This document shows, in pieces, positions 28,253 through 37,892 of a stretch of DNA of 64,000 bases. The notes under the pieces were generated by a model. It was not told the origin of the DNA. It saw only the letters and a program-made list of their open reading frames with translations, and ran no database searches. Position numbers and translations under genes: made by a program. The stretch is from Plasticicumulans acidivorans (GTDB taxonomy: Bacteria > Pseudomonadota > Gammaproteobacteria > Competibacterales > Competibacteraceae). How positions within the stretch are numbered: position 1 is the stretch's first letter; every line of letters begins with the position of its first letter. The stretch is from positions 1 to 64,000 of the forward strand of contig NZ_QGTJ01000003.1 in NCBI RefSeq assembly GCF_003182095.1, written 5' to 3'.

Positions 28253-31195
28253 ATGCTGCCCGCGGATATACACGGAGATGCCTTGAAGCCCACCAGCCGC
28301 CAGACCGACGGACGCCAGATCGCGCTGCGCTGGGGAGTCGGCGCCAGCGCAGCCACGCTGTTGCTGCTGCCGTTGATCTACGGCCGGCCGCTGCCGGCCG
28401 ATATGTTCCTTGCCGTGCATTCGCTGCTCGAAGTGCTCGCCGTCACCGCCTCGCTGATGGTGTTCGCGGTGCTGTGGAGCGCGCGCCAGTATCGTCCGCA
28501 CGGCAGCGAGATGCTGCTCGGTGCAACCTTTCTCGCCGCCGGCCTGCTCGACATCGGCCACCTGCTGTCCTACGCCGGCATGCCCGAGCTGCTGACGCCG
28601 AACAGCCCGACCAAAGCCATTCACTTCTGGCTCTACGGCCGCACGCTGACTGCCGCCGGCCTGCTGCTGGCGGCCTTGCGTGCCGGACGCGGGCAGCCGG
28701 CGCCGGCACAGATGCTGCCATTGCTCGCGCTGCTGCTGGTACTGTGCGGCTTCACCCTCGCCCTGCTCGGCGAGCGCTGGCTGCCGGTCTGGTTCGACGC
28801 GGACGGCGGCTTGAGTCCGTACAAAATCGCCGTCGAATACGTGCTGGCGCTGGCTTTTGCCACGGCCACGGCGCTGTTCGCCTGGCGGGCATACCGCAAC
28901 GGTGCACAACACCTGGCCTGGCTGGCCTGCGGCGCCTGGCTGCAGGTCCTGTGTACGATCTGCGTCACGCTCTACCAGCAGCCGCACGACGCCAGCAACC
29001 TGCTCGGTCATATCCTCAAGGTGCTCGGCTGTGCCTGCATCTACCGGGCACTGGTGGTGCGCTCGATCGATGAACCCTACCGCCGGCTGGCCGCCGAACG
29101 CGCGCGGCTGCTGGAAAGCGAGGCGCGTTTTCGTGACAACGCCGATGCCGCGCCGGTCGCCATCTGGCTGGCCGATGCGCAGGGCGCGCGGCAGTGGTTC
29201 AACCGCACCTGGCTGCAGTTTCGCGGGCGGACGCTGGCCGAAGAAACCGGCGACGGCTGGCGCAGCGGCGTCCATCCCGAGGACATCGCGCGCTGCAGCG
29301 CCTGCCTGCACGAAAGCCTGACCGAAGGACGGCCTTACCGCATCGAATACCGCATCCGCCACCGCGACGGCGGCTGGCGCTGGGTGCTGGAAAACGGCGC
29401 ACCGCGCAGCGATGAGGCGGGGTGCTGCAGCGGGCTGATCGGCTCGGTCGTCGACATCGACCAGCAGAAACGCACGGCGCTCGAACTGCGGCTCGCCGCC
29501 AGCGTCTTCGAGCACGCGCGCGAAGGCGTCGTCATCACCAATGCCGAAGGCATCATTCTCGATGCCAACGAGACCTACTGCGCACAGACCGGCTATGCCC
29601 GCGAGGAACTGCTGCAGCAGACGCCGAGCCTGATGCGCTCCGGCCTGCACGACGAGACCTTCTACACGGCGCTGGCGGCGGCGCTGGCACGCGACGGTTT
29701 CTGGCAGGGCGAATTGTGGAGCCGGCGCAAAAACGGCCGGCGCTACGCGCAGCTGCTGGCGATTTCTGCCGTGCGCGGCGATGACGGCGAAATCAGCCAT
29801 TACGTCGGCCTGTCCACCGACATCACCGAGCTGAAGAACCATCAGGCGCGCCTGGAACACCTCGCCCGTCATGATCCGCTGACGCAACTGGCCAACCGCA
29901 CGCTGTTCGCCGAACGCCTGCAGCAGGGCATCGGCGCGCTGCAGGCCGGCGACGGTCTGCTCGCCGTGTGCTATCTCGACCTCGACGGCTTCAAGCCGGT
30001 CAACGACCGCTTCGGCCATGCCGCCGGTGATCGCCTGCTGGTCGAAGTGGCCTGCCGGCTGCAGGAATCGGTCGGCGAACACGACACCGTCGCCCGCTTC
30101 GGCGGTGACGAATTCGCGCTGCTGATCGGCCCGCACCCGAACTTCGCCACTTGCGAGGCGGTGCTGAAGCGCATCCTCGAACACGTGGCACAGGTGTATA
30201 CGATCAATGTCGGCGACCGCGTGACGATGTCAGCCAGCATCGGCGTGACGCTGTTCCCGGATGACGACGCCGATGCCGACACACTGCTGCGCCACGCCGA
30301 CCGCGCGATGTATCAGGCCAAGCAGTCAGGACGTAACCGCTACGTGCTGTTCGACCCGGAATCCGACCGCCGCAAGCGCAGCCGCCAGGATCTGCTCGGC
30401 AGCGTCGCCGGCGGGCTGCGGCGCGGCGAGTTCTGTCTGTACTACCAGCCCAAGGTCGACCTCACCCGCGGCTGCGTCGCCGGCGCCGAAGCACTGATCC
30501 GCTGGCAGCACCCCGAACGCGGCCTGTTGCTGCCCGGCGCCTTCCTGCCGGCGATCGAAGGCAGCGAGCTGCAGCTCGAACTCGGCGACTGGGTGATGGA
30601 ACAGGCGCTGCACCAGATCGCCGACTGGCAGCGCTGCGGCGTCACGCTGTCGGTCAGTGTCAACATCCACGCCACGCACCTGCTGCACCCGGATTTCGTC
30701 GAGCGCCTCGCCAACCTGATCGGCCGCCACGGAGCGAACCGCACGCCGGCACTCGAAATCGAGGTGCTGGAAACCGCGGCGCTGCACGATCTCGACCAGG
30801 TCGCGCGCATCCTCGAAGGCTGCCGCGCCTTCGGTGTGGAATTTGCGCTCGATGACTTCGGCACCGGCTTCAGCTCGCTGCTGTATCTGCGCCATCTGCC
30901 GGTACGCACACTGAAGATCGACCGCTCCTTCGTCTGCGACATGCTCGACGACCCCGAGGCGCTGGCGATCGTCGAAGGCGTCATCGGCCTGGCGCGGGCC
31001 TTTCGCCGCGAGGTCATCGCCGAGGGCGTGGAAAGCGCAGCACACGGTCAGCGCCTGCTGGCACTCGGCTGCCATCTGGTACAGGGCTTCGGCGTCGCCC
31101 GGCCAATGCCGGCCGCGGATCTGCTCGACTGGATCGGCAGCCACTACCCGCACACGCAGACGGACCGCGCCCGGCGCTGCGCCGGTGCGCACTGA
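28253..31195 (+). CDS. MASE3-PAS-GGDEF-EAL membrane signalling protein
   Basis: A roughly 980-residue cyclic-di-GMP enzyme. The N-terminal 240 residues carry about seven membrane helices of MASE3 type. Two PAS domains follow (about 285-400 and 405-530, with RFRDNADAAPVAIWLADAQGARQWFN and SVFEHAREGVVITNAEG). The GGDEF domain (about 540-705) has an intact RFGGDEFALL motif, and the EAL domain (about 720-970) has GAEALIRWQHPERG and DDFGTGFSSLLYLRHLPVRTLKIDRSFV. Both synthesis and hydrolysis are possible. The start is uncertain: ATG 28253 is given; GTG 28223 and a TTG at 28283 with GGAG upstream are alternatives. Confidence 0.85.
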   Translation: MLPADIHGDALKPTSRQTDGRQIALRWGVGASAATLLLLPLIYGRPLPADMFLAVHSLLEVLAVTASLMVFAVLWSARQYRPHGSEMLLGATFLAAGLLDIGHLLSYAGMPELLTPNSPTKAIHFWLYGRTLTAAGLLLAALRAGRGQPAPAQMLPLLALLLVLCGFTLALLGERWLPVWFDADGGLSPYKIAVEYVLALAFATATALFAWRAYRNGAQHLAWLACGAWLQVLCTICVTLYQQPHDASNLLGHILKVLGCACIYRALVVRSIDEPYRRLAAERARLLESEARFRDNADAAPVAIWLADAQGARQWFNRTWLQFRGRTLAEETGDGWRSGVHPEDIARCSACLHESLTEGRPYRIEYRIRHRDGGWRWVLENGAPRSDEAGCCSGLIGSVVDIDQQKRTALELRLAASVFEHAREGVVITNAEGIILDANETYCAQTGYAREELLQQTPSLMRSGLHDETFYTALAAALARDGFWQGELWSRRKNGRRYAQLLAISAVRGDDGEISHYVGLSTDITELKNHQARLEHLARHDPLTQLANRTLFAERLQQGIGALQAGDGLLAVCYLDLDGFKPVNDRFGHAAGDRLLVEVACRLQESVGEHDTVARFGGDEFALLIGPHPNFATCEAVLKRILEHVAQVYTINVGDRVTMSASIGVTLFPDDDADADTLLRHADRAMYQAKQSGRNRYVLFDPESDRRKRSRQDLLGSVAGGLRRGEFCLYYQPKVDLTRGCVAGAEALIRWQHPERGLLLPGAFLPAIEGSELQLELGDWVMEQALHQIADWQRCGVTLSVSVNIHATHLLHPDFVERLANLIGRHGANRTPALEIEVLETAALHDLDQVARILEGCRAFGVEFALDDFGTGFSSLLYLRHLPVRTLKIDRSFVCDMLDDPEALAIVEGVIGLARAFRREVIAEGVESAAHGQRLLALGCHLVQGFGVARPMPAADLLDWIGSHYPHTQTDRARRCAGAH

Positions 31196-31261
31196 CGCCG
31201 GGCCGCAAGCCGGCGCTATGCTGTGACTCCGCCCTTGCGGCCCGATCCCGCGGAGTTCCCG

Positions 31262-32347
31262 ATGTCGAACCTGCTGAGCCAGGAACGCCTGCTGCTCGTC
31301 GCCCTGCTGGTGGCTGCCGCCGCGCTGCCCTTCGAGCACGCGCTGCTCGCCAGTCAGGGTGTCGCCCTGCTCGCCTCGGCGCTGCTGATCGTGGCGATCC
31401 TCGGCGCCGCGCTGCGCGTCGCCCACCATGCCGAGGTGCTGGCCGAACGCTTCGGCGAGCCCTACGGCACGATGATCCTCACGCTCAGCGCAGTGCTGGT
31501 CGAAGTGGTGATCCTGGCGATGATGCTCGGCCATTCGTCATCGCCGACACTGGCCCGCGACACCATTTATTCGGCGCTGATGCTCGACCTCAACGGCATC
31601 CTCGGCATCGCCGCGCTGCTCGGCGGCCTGCGTCACGGCGAGCAGCCGTACAACGTCGATTCCGGCAATTCCTACGTAGTGATGATCCTGACCGCCATCG
31701 GCGTGTCGATGATCGTCCCCGAGTTCATCCCGGAGCCGCACTGGCAGAAGTGGTCGCTGTTCACCATCGTCGCGATGCTGACGCTGTATGCGATGTTCCT
31801 GCGCCTGCAGACCGGCCAGCACAGCTACTTCTTCAGCTACAGCTACGCCCAGCCGCGCGCCCCTGCAGCCAGCACCGCGGTCCACGCACAGGGTGACGCA
31901 CGTCTGGCTGCAGGACTGCTGGTGGTCGGTATCGTGCTGATCGGCGCACTGTCCGAAGTGATGGCGCAGAGCCTCGGCGTCGCACTCGAAGGCAGCGGCC
32001 TGCCGCCGATCACCGCTGCACTGGTGGTGGCACTGATTTCGGCCAGCCCCGAAATCCTCACCGCGCTGCGCGCCGCGCTCGCCAACCGCATGCAGCCGGT
32101 GGTCAACATCGCACTCGGCGCCTCGCTGTCGACGGTGATCCTGACGGTGCCGGTGATCGAGGGCCTGGCGCTCGTCACCGGCCATCCGATCGAGATGGCG
32201 CTGACCCCGGTACAAACCGCGATGGTGCTGATCACGCTGTTCGCGGCGGCGATCAATCTGCACGATGGCGAAACCAACGCCATCGAAGGCACCACGCACT
32301 TCGTGCTGTTCGCCGCCTTCCTGATGCTTTCCGCGCTCGGCCTGTAA
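31262..32347 (+). CDS. Ca2+/H+ antiporter, ChaA-like
   Basis: A 361-residue membrane protein of the CaCA cation/proton antiporter family. It has two homologous halves, each with an acidic glutamate-containing motif in a helix: GTMILTLSAVLVEVVILAMML (about 68-88) and ALVVALISASPEILTALRAALANRMQPVVNIALGASLST (about 258-295). About eleven membrane segments are visible and a hydrophilic loop lies near residues 195-215. It exchanges calcium or sodium/potassium for protons at the inner membrane. It stands alone on the plus strand. Confidence 0.87.
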   Translation: MSNLLSQERLLLVALLVAAAALPFEHALLASQGVALLASALLIVAILGAALRVAHHAEVLAERFGEPYGTMILTLSAVLVEVVILAMMLGHSSSPTLARDTIYSALMLDLNGILGIAALLGGLRHGEQPYNVDSGNSYVVMILTAIGVSMIVPEFIPEPHWQKWSLFTIVAMLTLYAMFLRLQTGQHSYFFSYSYAQPRAPAASTAVHAQGDARLAAGLLVVGIVLIGALSEVMAQSLGVALEGSGLPPITAALVVALISASPEILTALRAALANRMQPVVNIALGASLSTVILTVPVIEGLALVTGHPIEMALTPVQTAMVLITLFAAAINLHDGETNAIEGTTHFVLFAAFLMLSALGL

Positions 32348-32422
32348 GCGCTGCGCCGGCGCCGGACGCGTCACCCACGCCCCTGAGCTTCCCCCGGACA
32401 TTCACCTGACGGACGCCTGCCC

Positions 32423-33211
32423 ATGAATTTCGAGACGATCCGCTTCGAACGGCGCGATGACGGCATCGCCCTGCTGACCCTCGACCGGCCACAGCGACTC
32501 AACCGCTTCAATGCCCGCATGCAGACTGAGCTGCATGAAGTGCTGCGTCAGCTGCAGGCCACGCCGGCGCGCGTGCTGCTGCTCATCGCCGCCGGCGAAG
32601 CCTTCTGCGCCGGCCAGGACTACGCCGAAGCCGAGCACGAGGCTGGCGGTGCGCTGACCGACCTCGGCCGCCTGATCGACGATGGCTACAACCCGCTGGT
32701 GCGTGCGCTACACGCGCTCGAATTGCCAGTGGTCGCGGCGGTCAACGGCCTGGCGGCCGGGGCCGGGGCCAGCCTGGCGCTGGCCTGCGACATCGTCATT
32801 GCCGGGCAGTCGGCCGAATTCGTGTTCGATGGCAGTGCGCTCGGCCTGATCCCTGAAGCTGGCGCCACCTGGGTTCTGCCGCGGCTGATCGGCATGGCAC
32901 GGGCAACGGCGCTGGTGATGCTCGCCGAGCCGGTCTCAGCGGTACAGGCCGCCGACTGGGGCATGATCTGGTGCTGCGTCGCCGACGCCGAACTGTCGAC
33001 CGCGGCGCTGGAAGTCGCCATCCGGCTGACCCGGCAGGCGCCGAAGACACTCGCGCTCGGCAAACGCGCGCTGCACGCCGGCGCGGCGCACAGCCTGGAC
33101 CAGCAGCTCGATCTCGAACGCGACTTCCAGCGCATCGCCGGACACAGCGAAGACTTCCGTCAGCGCCTCGCCGTACTCCTCGGCCACGCCGCCTGTAATG
33201 GCAGCAACTGA
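32423..33211 (+). CDS. Enoyl-CoA hydratase/isomerase family protein
   Basis: A 262-residue crotonase-fold enzyme. Oxyanion-hole segments are AAGEAFCAGQDYAEAE (about 53-68) and VVAAVNGLAAGAGASLALACDIVIAG (about 100-126), followed by FDGSALGLIPEAGATWVLPRLIG. The QDY/PEAG pattern resembles PaaG/PaaF-type enzymes of phenylacetyl-CoA degradation, but no other paa gene is nearby. The exact substrate is unknown. Confidence 0.85.
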   Translation: MNFETIRFERRDDGIALLTLDRPQRLNRFNARMQTELHEVLRQLQATPARVLLLIAAGEAFCAGQDYAEAEHEAGGALTDLGRLIDDGYNPLVRALHALELPVVAAVNGLAAGAGASLALACDIVIAGQSAEFVFDGSALGLIPEAGATWVLPRLIGMARATALVMLAEPVSAVQAADWGMIWCCVADAELSTAALEVAIRLTRQAPKTLALGKRALHAGAAHSLDQQLDLERDFQRIAGHSEDFRQRLAVLLGHAACNGSN

Positions 33212-33515
33212 GCCCAGCATTTACGGGAAAACCCGCAGCCGGCTTACGCTTTGGCCGGCTGGCGCGGCGCCCGCATCCGCCCTATGCTGCGGATAGTCAT
33301 ACATGCTGGGTAGGGTTGGCCTGTCTGACGGATTTTTCACGTTATCGCCGGAACATCTTCGGTTTTCCGCCATCCGAGGATGAGATATCACCGGCATTGA
33401 CCCGGCCATAGAGCCGGGAACTGGGGACTGCTCCATGGAACAGATCCCCGATATATGCAGCACCACGAGGAGGAGACCCGTCGCGTGCCAGCGCGTCGGG
33501 TCGAGGAGAAACAAT
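33212..33515 (+). other. 304-bp gap with tandem hairpins; possible structured leader RNA
   Basis: Several strong inverted repeats occur: CAGCCGGC/GCCGGCTG at 33236-33261, CCCGGC/GCCGGG near 33401-33420, a GGGGA...TCCCC pair just after it, and GACCCGTCGCG/CGCGTCGGGTC (one mismatch) at about 33476-33503, ending directly before a ribosome-binding site. The series precedes a 75-codon ORF that is followed by a clean terminator. A regulatory leader or small RNA is possible; I do not recognise a known riboswitch class. Confidence 0.4.
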
Positions 33516-33743
33516 ATGATATCCATCGATTGGAGCACGCCGCCCGACACGATACAGACCGACCGTACGCGGATCTTCCAGGGCTGGTTCGAGCGCGCGC
33601 GCGGGCTCGACTGGTCACAGCGCAACGCTGCGACGGTGCAGGCTTTCGCCTATCTGCAGGAAGCCTATCGTCGCGCGCTGTCTCTGGACACGGAACGCAT
33701 GCCCCGCACCAGCTCCCGGCGTTCGTCTGATTATCGTCACTGA
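33516..33743 (+). CDS. Small protein of unknown function, 75 aa
   Basis: I do not recognise this 75-residue product. It begins MISIDWSTPPDTIQTDRTRIFQGW, is amphipathic and soluble, has an aromatic/Arg-rich middle (WFERARGLDWSQRNAATVQAFAYLQEAYRRAL, likely helical) and a basic serine-rich tail. GAGGAG seven bases before the ATG supports translation, and a strong terminator follows 42 bp after the stop, so this is a self-contained short transcript. The frame stays open upstream, but the ribosome-binding site fixes this start. Confidence 0.6.
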   Translation: MISIDWSTPPDTIQTDRTRIFQGWFERARGLDWSQRNAATVQAFAYLQEAYRRALSLDTERMPRTSSRRSSDYRH

Positions 33744-33784
33744 GCTCGATGACGGAGGCGGCTCACCCGCCTGCCGCTGCATCC

Positions 33785-33817
33785 AACACGCCGCCTGCGG
33801 GCGGCGTGTTCATTTTT
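33785..33817 (+). terminator. Rho-independent terminator after the 75-aa gene
   Basis: A perfect 11-bp stem AACACGCCGCC/GGCGGCGTGTT with loop TGCG is followed by CATTTTT. It also lies just after the end of the convergent ribA gene. Confidence 0.88.
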
Positions 33818-33842
33818 GCGCGCTGCCATTGAGCCAAGAGGC

Positions 33843-34484
33843 TCAGCACTGCGCGTCGCCGAGCTCCAGATCGTGGCGGGCCAGGCGCACCTTGGCGCTC
33901 AGATAGGCATGGTTGTGTGCCGTCAGGTAGACGCCGGTCGACAGGCGTTCAACCACCTCGATGCCCCAGGCGGCAAGCTGGTCGACTTTATCCGGATTGT
34001 TCGACAGCAGGCGGATACGCTTGATCCCGAGCGCGAACAGCATCTGCGCGGCGCAGCGGTAATCGCGGGCGTCTTCCGGGTGATGCAGCTGGCGGTTGGC
34101 GGCGAAGGTATCGAGCCCGCGGTCCTGCAGACCGTAGGCATCAAGCTTGGCGTACAGGCCGATGCCGCGCCCTTCCTGACGCAGATACAGCACGTAGCCG
34201 CCGGCCTCACCGACCCGACGCAACGCCTCCTGCAGCTGCGGGCCGCAATCGCAGCGCTGTGAACCGAACACGTCGCCGGTCAGACATTCCGAATGCAGCC
34301 GCACCAGCGGAATGTCGTCGGCCGGCTGCGGGCCGAGGCCGAGCGCAAGGTGCTCGCGGCCGTCGACCAGACCGTCGAAGCTGTGAAACAGGGCGGGAGT
34401 ACCGTCCGCCAGCGGGACTGTCACCCGCCGGCGCACTCGCGCTGCAGGCAGCAGATCATCAATCGCTTGGGCTTGCATGAGCAT
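33843..34484 (-). CDS. ribA: GTP cyclohydrolase II
   Basis: A 213-residue enzyme for the first step of riboflavin synthesis, converting GTP to diaminohydroxyribosylaminopyrimidine phosphate. The zinc site SECLTGDVFGSQRCDCGPQL carries the three conserved cysteines, and the catalytic segment YLRQEGRGIGLYAKLDAYGLQD and the C-terminal RLLSNNPDK motif are present. It is a stand-alone RibA without the RibB domain. The start is either ATG at 34484 or 34478, six bases apart. Confidence 0.94.
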   Translation of the reverse strand: MLMQAQAIDDLLPAARVRRRVTVPLADGTPALFHSFDGLVDGREHLALGLGPQPADDIPLVRLHSECLTGDVFGSQRCDCGPQLQEALRRVGEAGGYVLYLRQEGRGIGLYAKLDAYGLQDRGLDTFAANRQLHHPEDARDYRCAAQMLFALGIKRIRLLSNNPDKVDQLAAWGIEVVERLSTGVYLTAHNHAYLSAKVRLARHDLELGDAQC

Positions 34485-34601
34485 TGTCCGTCGATGAAAC
34501 CAGGGCGCTGTGCACCCGACTGGCGCACCATCGCACCGAAACCGCCGCGACACCAGCGGCGAATACGCATCGCCTCCTTGCAGGAATGCACGTCTGCCCC
34601 G

Positions 34602-35882
34602 TCAGACCCGCTGCGGAGCCAGAAAATCCACCTGTGGTGGTCGACCGGGCAGCGTCAGCGCAGCGCTCGCCGCCGGTGTGCTGGCGAGCAGCCGGCCACG
34701 GCGCCAGACGTGCAGCCGGGTGGCACGCAGACGGATCGCCTCGACCGGATCACGCGCCTGCAGCAACACGAAATCAGCATGGCAGCCGGGCGCGATGCCG
34801 TAATCCTGCAGGCCGAGCAAATGTGCCGGTGCCGTGGTCACGGCGGCGTAAGCATCGCGCATACCGGCCTGCGAGGTCATCTGCGCGACATGCAGCCCCA
34901 TCGCCGCGACCTCCAGCATGTCGGCGCTACCGAGCGCATACCAGGGGTCCATCACGCAGTCGTGGCCGAAGGCGACAACCAGGCCGGCGGCGAGCTGTTC
35001 AGGCACGCGGGTCATGCCACGGCGCCTGGGGTAACTGTCGTGACGGCCCTGCAGTGTGATGTTGATCAGCGGATTGGCGACCACGCCGAGCTGCGCCTCG
35101 GCCATCAGCGGCAGCAGCTTGGAGACGTAGTAGTTGTCCATCGAGTGCATCGAGGTCAGATGCGAGGCGGTGACGCGTCCGTGCAGACCGAGGCGCTGGG
35201 TCTCGGCGGTGAGGGTTTCAACGTGGCGCGACAGCGGATCGTCGGATTCGTCGCAATGCATGTCGACGCGCAGGCCGCGCTCGGCGGCCAGCTCGCAGAG
35301 CAGGCGCACGCTTGCCGCGCCATCGGCCATCGTGCGCTCGAAATGCGGGATGCCGCCGACCACCTCGACGCCGAGATCGAGCGCACGCTTGAGGTGTTCG
35401 AGCGCTCCCGGCGCGCGCAGCACGCCGTCCTGCGGAAAAGCGACCAGCTGCAGGTCGAGATACGGCGCGACCTGGCGCTTGACCTCCAGCAGCGCCTCGA
35501 CCGCGAGCAGGCGCGGATCGCAGACATCGACATGCGAGCGGATCGCCAGCAGGCCGCGGGCCACCGCCCAGTCGCAGTAGGCAAGCGCACGCTCGATCAG
35601 CACCTCCTGCGTCAGCAGCGGCTTGAGCTCGCCCCACAGCGCGATACCTTCCAGCAGCGTGCCGGAGGCGTTGACCCGCGGCAGGCCGTAGCTCAGCGTC
35701 GAGTCCATGTGGAAGTGCGCATCGACGAACGGCGGGGACAGCAGCAGGCCGCCGCCGTCGAATTCCTCGGCGGCACTCGCCGCCAGCCGCGGTTCGACGG
35801 CACGGATGCGGCCGGCCTCGACGCCGACATCGATATCACGCCGCCCGTCGGGCAGCGTCACGTGACGCACGATCAGATCCAT
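34602..35882 (-). CDS. codA: Cytosine deaminase-type amidohydrolase
   Basis: A 426-residue metal-dependent amidohydrolase that deaminates cytosine (or isoguanine/related bases). Metal-ligand segments are SPPFVDAHFHMDSTLSYG (HxH near residue 57), RSHVDVCDP, MHCDESDD, ASHLTSMHSM and VVAFGHDCVMDPW with the final aspartate. It is the last gene, 18 bp after the permease gene, of a BMP-type nucleoside/purine importer operon. This points to uptake and deamination of nucleobases as a nitrogen source. Confidence 0.87.
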   Translation of the reverse strand: MDLIVRHVTLPDGRRDIDVGVEAGRIRAVEPRLAASAAEEFDGGGLLLSPPFVDAHFHMDSTLSYGLPRVNASGTLLEGIALWGELKPLLTQEVLIERALAYCDWAVARGLLAIRSHVDVCDPRLLAVEALLEVKRQVAPYLDLQLVAFPQDGVLRAPGALEHLKRALDLGVEVVGGIPHFERTMADGAASVRLLCELAAERGLRVDMHCDESDDPLSRHVETLTAETQRLGLHGRVTASHLTSMHSMDNYYVSKLLPLMAEAQLGVVANPLINITLQGRHDSYPRRRGMTRVPEQLAAGLVVAFGHDCVMDPWYALGSADMLEVAAMGLHVAQMTSQAGMRDAYAAVTTAPAHLLGLQDYGIAPGCHADFVLLQARDPVEAIRLRATRLHVWRRGRLLASTPAASAALTLPGRPPQVDFLAPQRV

Positions 35883-35900
35883 CGACAGAACTCCTCAGCC

Positions 35901-36827
35901 TCAGCGCTCGCCGCGGCGGTAGGGCTGCATCAGTGCCTGCGGGTACTGCGCGCGGCGCGCCATCACCACCAGCGCCAGAATCGACAGCAGGTACGGCAGC
36001 ATCAGGTAGACCTGATACGGCACCGCCGCATGCCCGCCCTGCTGCAGCCGCAGCTGCAGCGTGTCGCAGAAAGCGAACAGCAGCGCACCGAGCAGCGCCT
36101 TGCCCGGCCGCCAGCCGGCGAACACCACCAGCGCCACGCAGATCCAGCCGCGGCCGTTGACCATGTTGAAATAGAAAGCATTGAAGGCCGACAGCGTCAG
36201 GAAGCTGCCGGCCACCCCCATCAGGGCCGAACCGGCGATGACCGCGCCGCAGCGCAGCCCGAGCACCGACAGCCCCTGCCCTTCGGCGCTGGCCGGACTC
36301 TCACCGACCATGCGCAGCGCCAGACCGAGCGGCGTGCGCTGCAGCAGATAGGCGAGCAACGGCACGGCGAGCAGCGCCAGCAGCGTCAGCGGCGTCTGCT
36401 GTGCCAGCACCGGAATGCCGAGCCCGTCCATCGGCGCGAACGGCACGATCGTCGGCGGTGTCGACACCTGCGGAAAACTCAGTCGGTAAGCGTAGCTCGA
36501 CAGGCTGATGCCGAGCAGCGTCACTCCCAGGCCGGAGACGTGCTGCGACAGCCCGAGCAGCACCGTCAGCAGTGCATGCAGCGCGCCGAACGCAGCCCCG
36601 CACAGCGCCGCGATCAGCACCCCCGTCCACAGGCCGGCCCCGGCGTGCACCGCCAGCCAGCCGGTAAAAGCGCCGATCACCATGATGCCCTCGATGCCGA
36701 GGTTGAGGACGCCCGCGCGCTCGCACAGCAGCACGCCGAGCGTGCCGAAGATCAGCGGCGTGGCAATGCGCAGCACCGCGACCCAGTAGTCGGGCTGGCC
36801 CAGCCAGCCGAGCAGTTCGATCCACAT
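35901..36827 (-). CDS. ABC permease for nucleosides/purines (NupQ/YufQ-like)
   Basis: A 308-residue inner-membrane permease with about eight to nine membrane segments. It has the family's ...GVLNLGIEGIMVIGAFTGW segment near residue 40, the LRMVGESPASAEGQGLSVLGLRCGAVIAG loop and NGRGWICVALVVFAGWRPGKALLGALLFA near 225. It is the second permease of the BMP-family importer, three bases after the first permease gene. Confidence 0.9.
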   Translation of the reverse strand: MWIELLGWLGQPDYWVAVLRIATPLIFGTLGVLLCERAGVLNLGIEGIMVIGAFTGWLAVHAGAGLWTGVLIAALCGAAFGALHALLTVLLGLSQHVSGLGVTLLGISLSSYAYRLSFPQVSTPPTIVPFAPMDGLGIPVLAQQTPLTLLALLAVPLLAYLLQRTPLGLALRMVGESPASAEGQGLSVLGLRCGAVIAGSALMGVAGSFLTLSAFNAFYFNMVNGRGWICVALVVFAGWRPGKALLGALLFAFCDTLQLRLQQGGHAAVPYQVYLMLPYLLSILALVVMARRAQYPQALMQPYRRGER

Positions 36828-36830
36828 GCC

Positions 36831-37892
36831 TCAGCTCCAGCGCAGGCGGTAGCGGGCGGCCAGCCCGGTGACGAGCATCGCCAGCAGCGAGACGGCGACG
36901 ATGACATCGGCCAGATAACTGGGTACGCCGAGCGCGCGGCTCATGCTGTCGGCACCGACCAGCGTGCCGGCGACGAACAGCGCCGCCAGCACCACACCGA
37001 GCGGATGCAGCTGCGCCAGCATGGCGATGACGATGCCGCTGTAGCCGTAGCCCGGTGACATATCCAGCGTGACATAGCCGGCGCGGCCGGCGACCTCGCC
37101 GACGCCGGCCAGCCCGGCCAGCGCCCCGGACAAGGCGGCGGTCGCCAGCATCACACGTTTGACCGGCAGGCCGGCGAAGCGCGCGGCGCGGGCATTGGCA
37201 CCGACGGCACGCATCGCCAAGCCAAAGCGCGTGTAGCGCTCCAGCGCCCACAGCGCCAGCGCCGCACCGAGCGCCCACAGCAGGCCGCTGTGCACGCGCG
37301 AACGCTCCAGCAGCTGCGCGAACACCAGCTCGTCGCGGATCGCCACCGACTGCGGCCAGCCCATCGCCAGCGGGTCTTTCATCACGCCGTCGAGCAGCAT
37401 CGACACCAGCAGCAGTGCGATGAAATTGAGCAGCAGTGTGGTCACCACCTCGTCAACGCCGAAGCGCAGCTTGAGCCAGGCCGGGCCGAGCAGCAGCGCC
37501 GCACCGGCGGCCATGCCGGCGAGCAGCATCAGCGGATAGAGCACGGCCGGCGGCAGATCCCAGCCGCTGCCGCCATGCAGGCCGCCGACGGCGACCGCCG
37601 CCAGCGCGCCGAGATAGAGCTGGCCTTCGGCGCCGATGTTGTAGAGCCGCGCACGGAAGGCAACGGCGACCGCCAGCCCGGTGAGGATCAAAGGCGTGGC
37701 GCGGGTCAGGGTTTCGGTCAGGGCCAGACGGCTGCCGAAGGCGCCATCGAACAGCAGCGCGTAGGCGCGGCCGACCGGTGCCCCGGCCCAGACCAGCAGA
37801 CCGGCGCAGGCCAGCAGGGTCAGCGCCACCGCCAGCAGCGGTGCCGCCAGCGCCCAGCCGGCCGAGGTCTGTTCGCGAGCTTCAAGCCGCAT
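36831..37892 (-). CDS. ABC permease for nucleosides/purines (NupP/YufP-like)
   Basis: A 353-residue permease with about ten membrane helices. Diagnostic segments are LTRATPLILTGLAVAVAFRARLYNIGAEGQLYLGALAAV (about 60-100) and the AMRAVGANARAARFAGLPVKRVMLATAALSGALAGLAGVGEV loop (about 235-275). It forms the heterodimeric channel with the permease at 35901. Its start overlaps the ATPase gene end by 11 bases. Confidence 0.9.
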   Translation of the reverse strand: MRLEAREQTSAGWALAAPLLAVALTLLACAGLLVWAGAPVGRAYALLFDGAFGSRLALTETLTRATPLILTGLAVAVAFRARLYNIGAEGQLYLGALAAVAVGGLHGGSGWDLPPAVLYPLMLLAGMAAGAALLLGPAWLKLRFGVDEVVTTLLLNFIALLLVSMLLDGVMKDPLAMGWPQSVAIRDELVFAQLLERSRVHSGLLWALGAALALWALERYTRFGLAMRAVGANARAARFAGLPVKRVMLATAALSGALAGLAGVGEVAGRAGYVTLDMSPGYGYSGIVIAMLAQLHPLGVVLAALFVAGTLVGADSMSRALGVPSYLADVIVAVSLLAMLVTGLAARYRLRWS

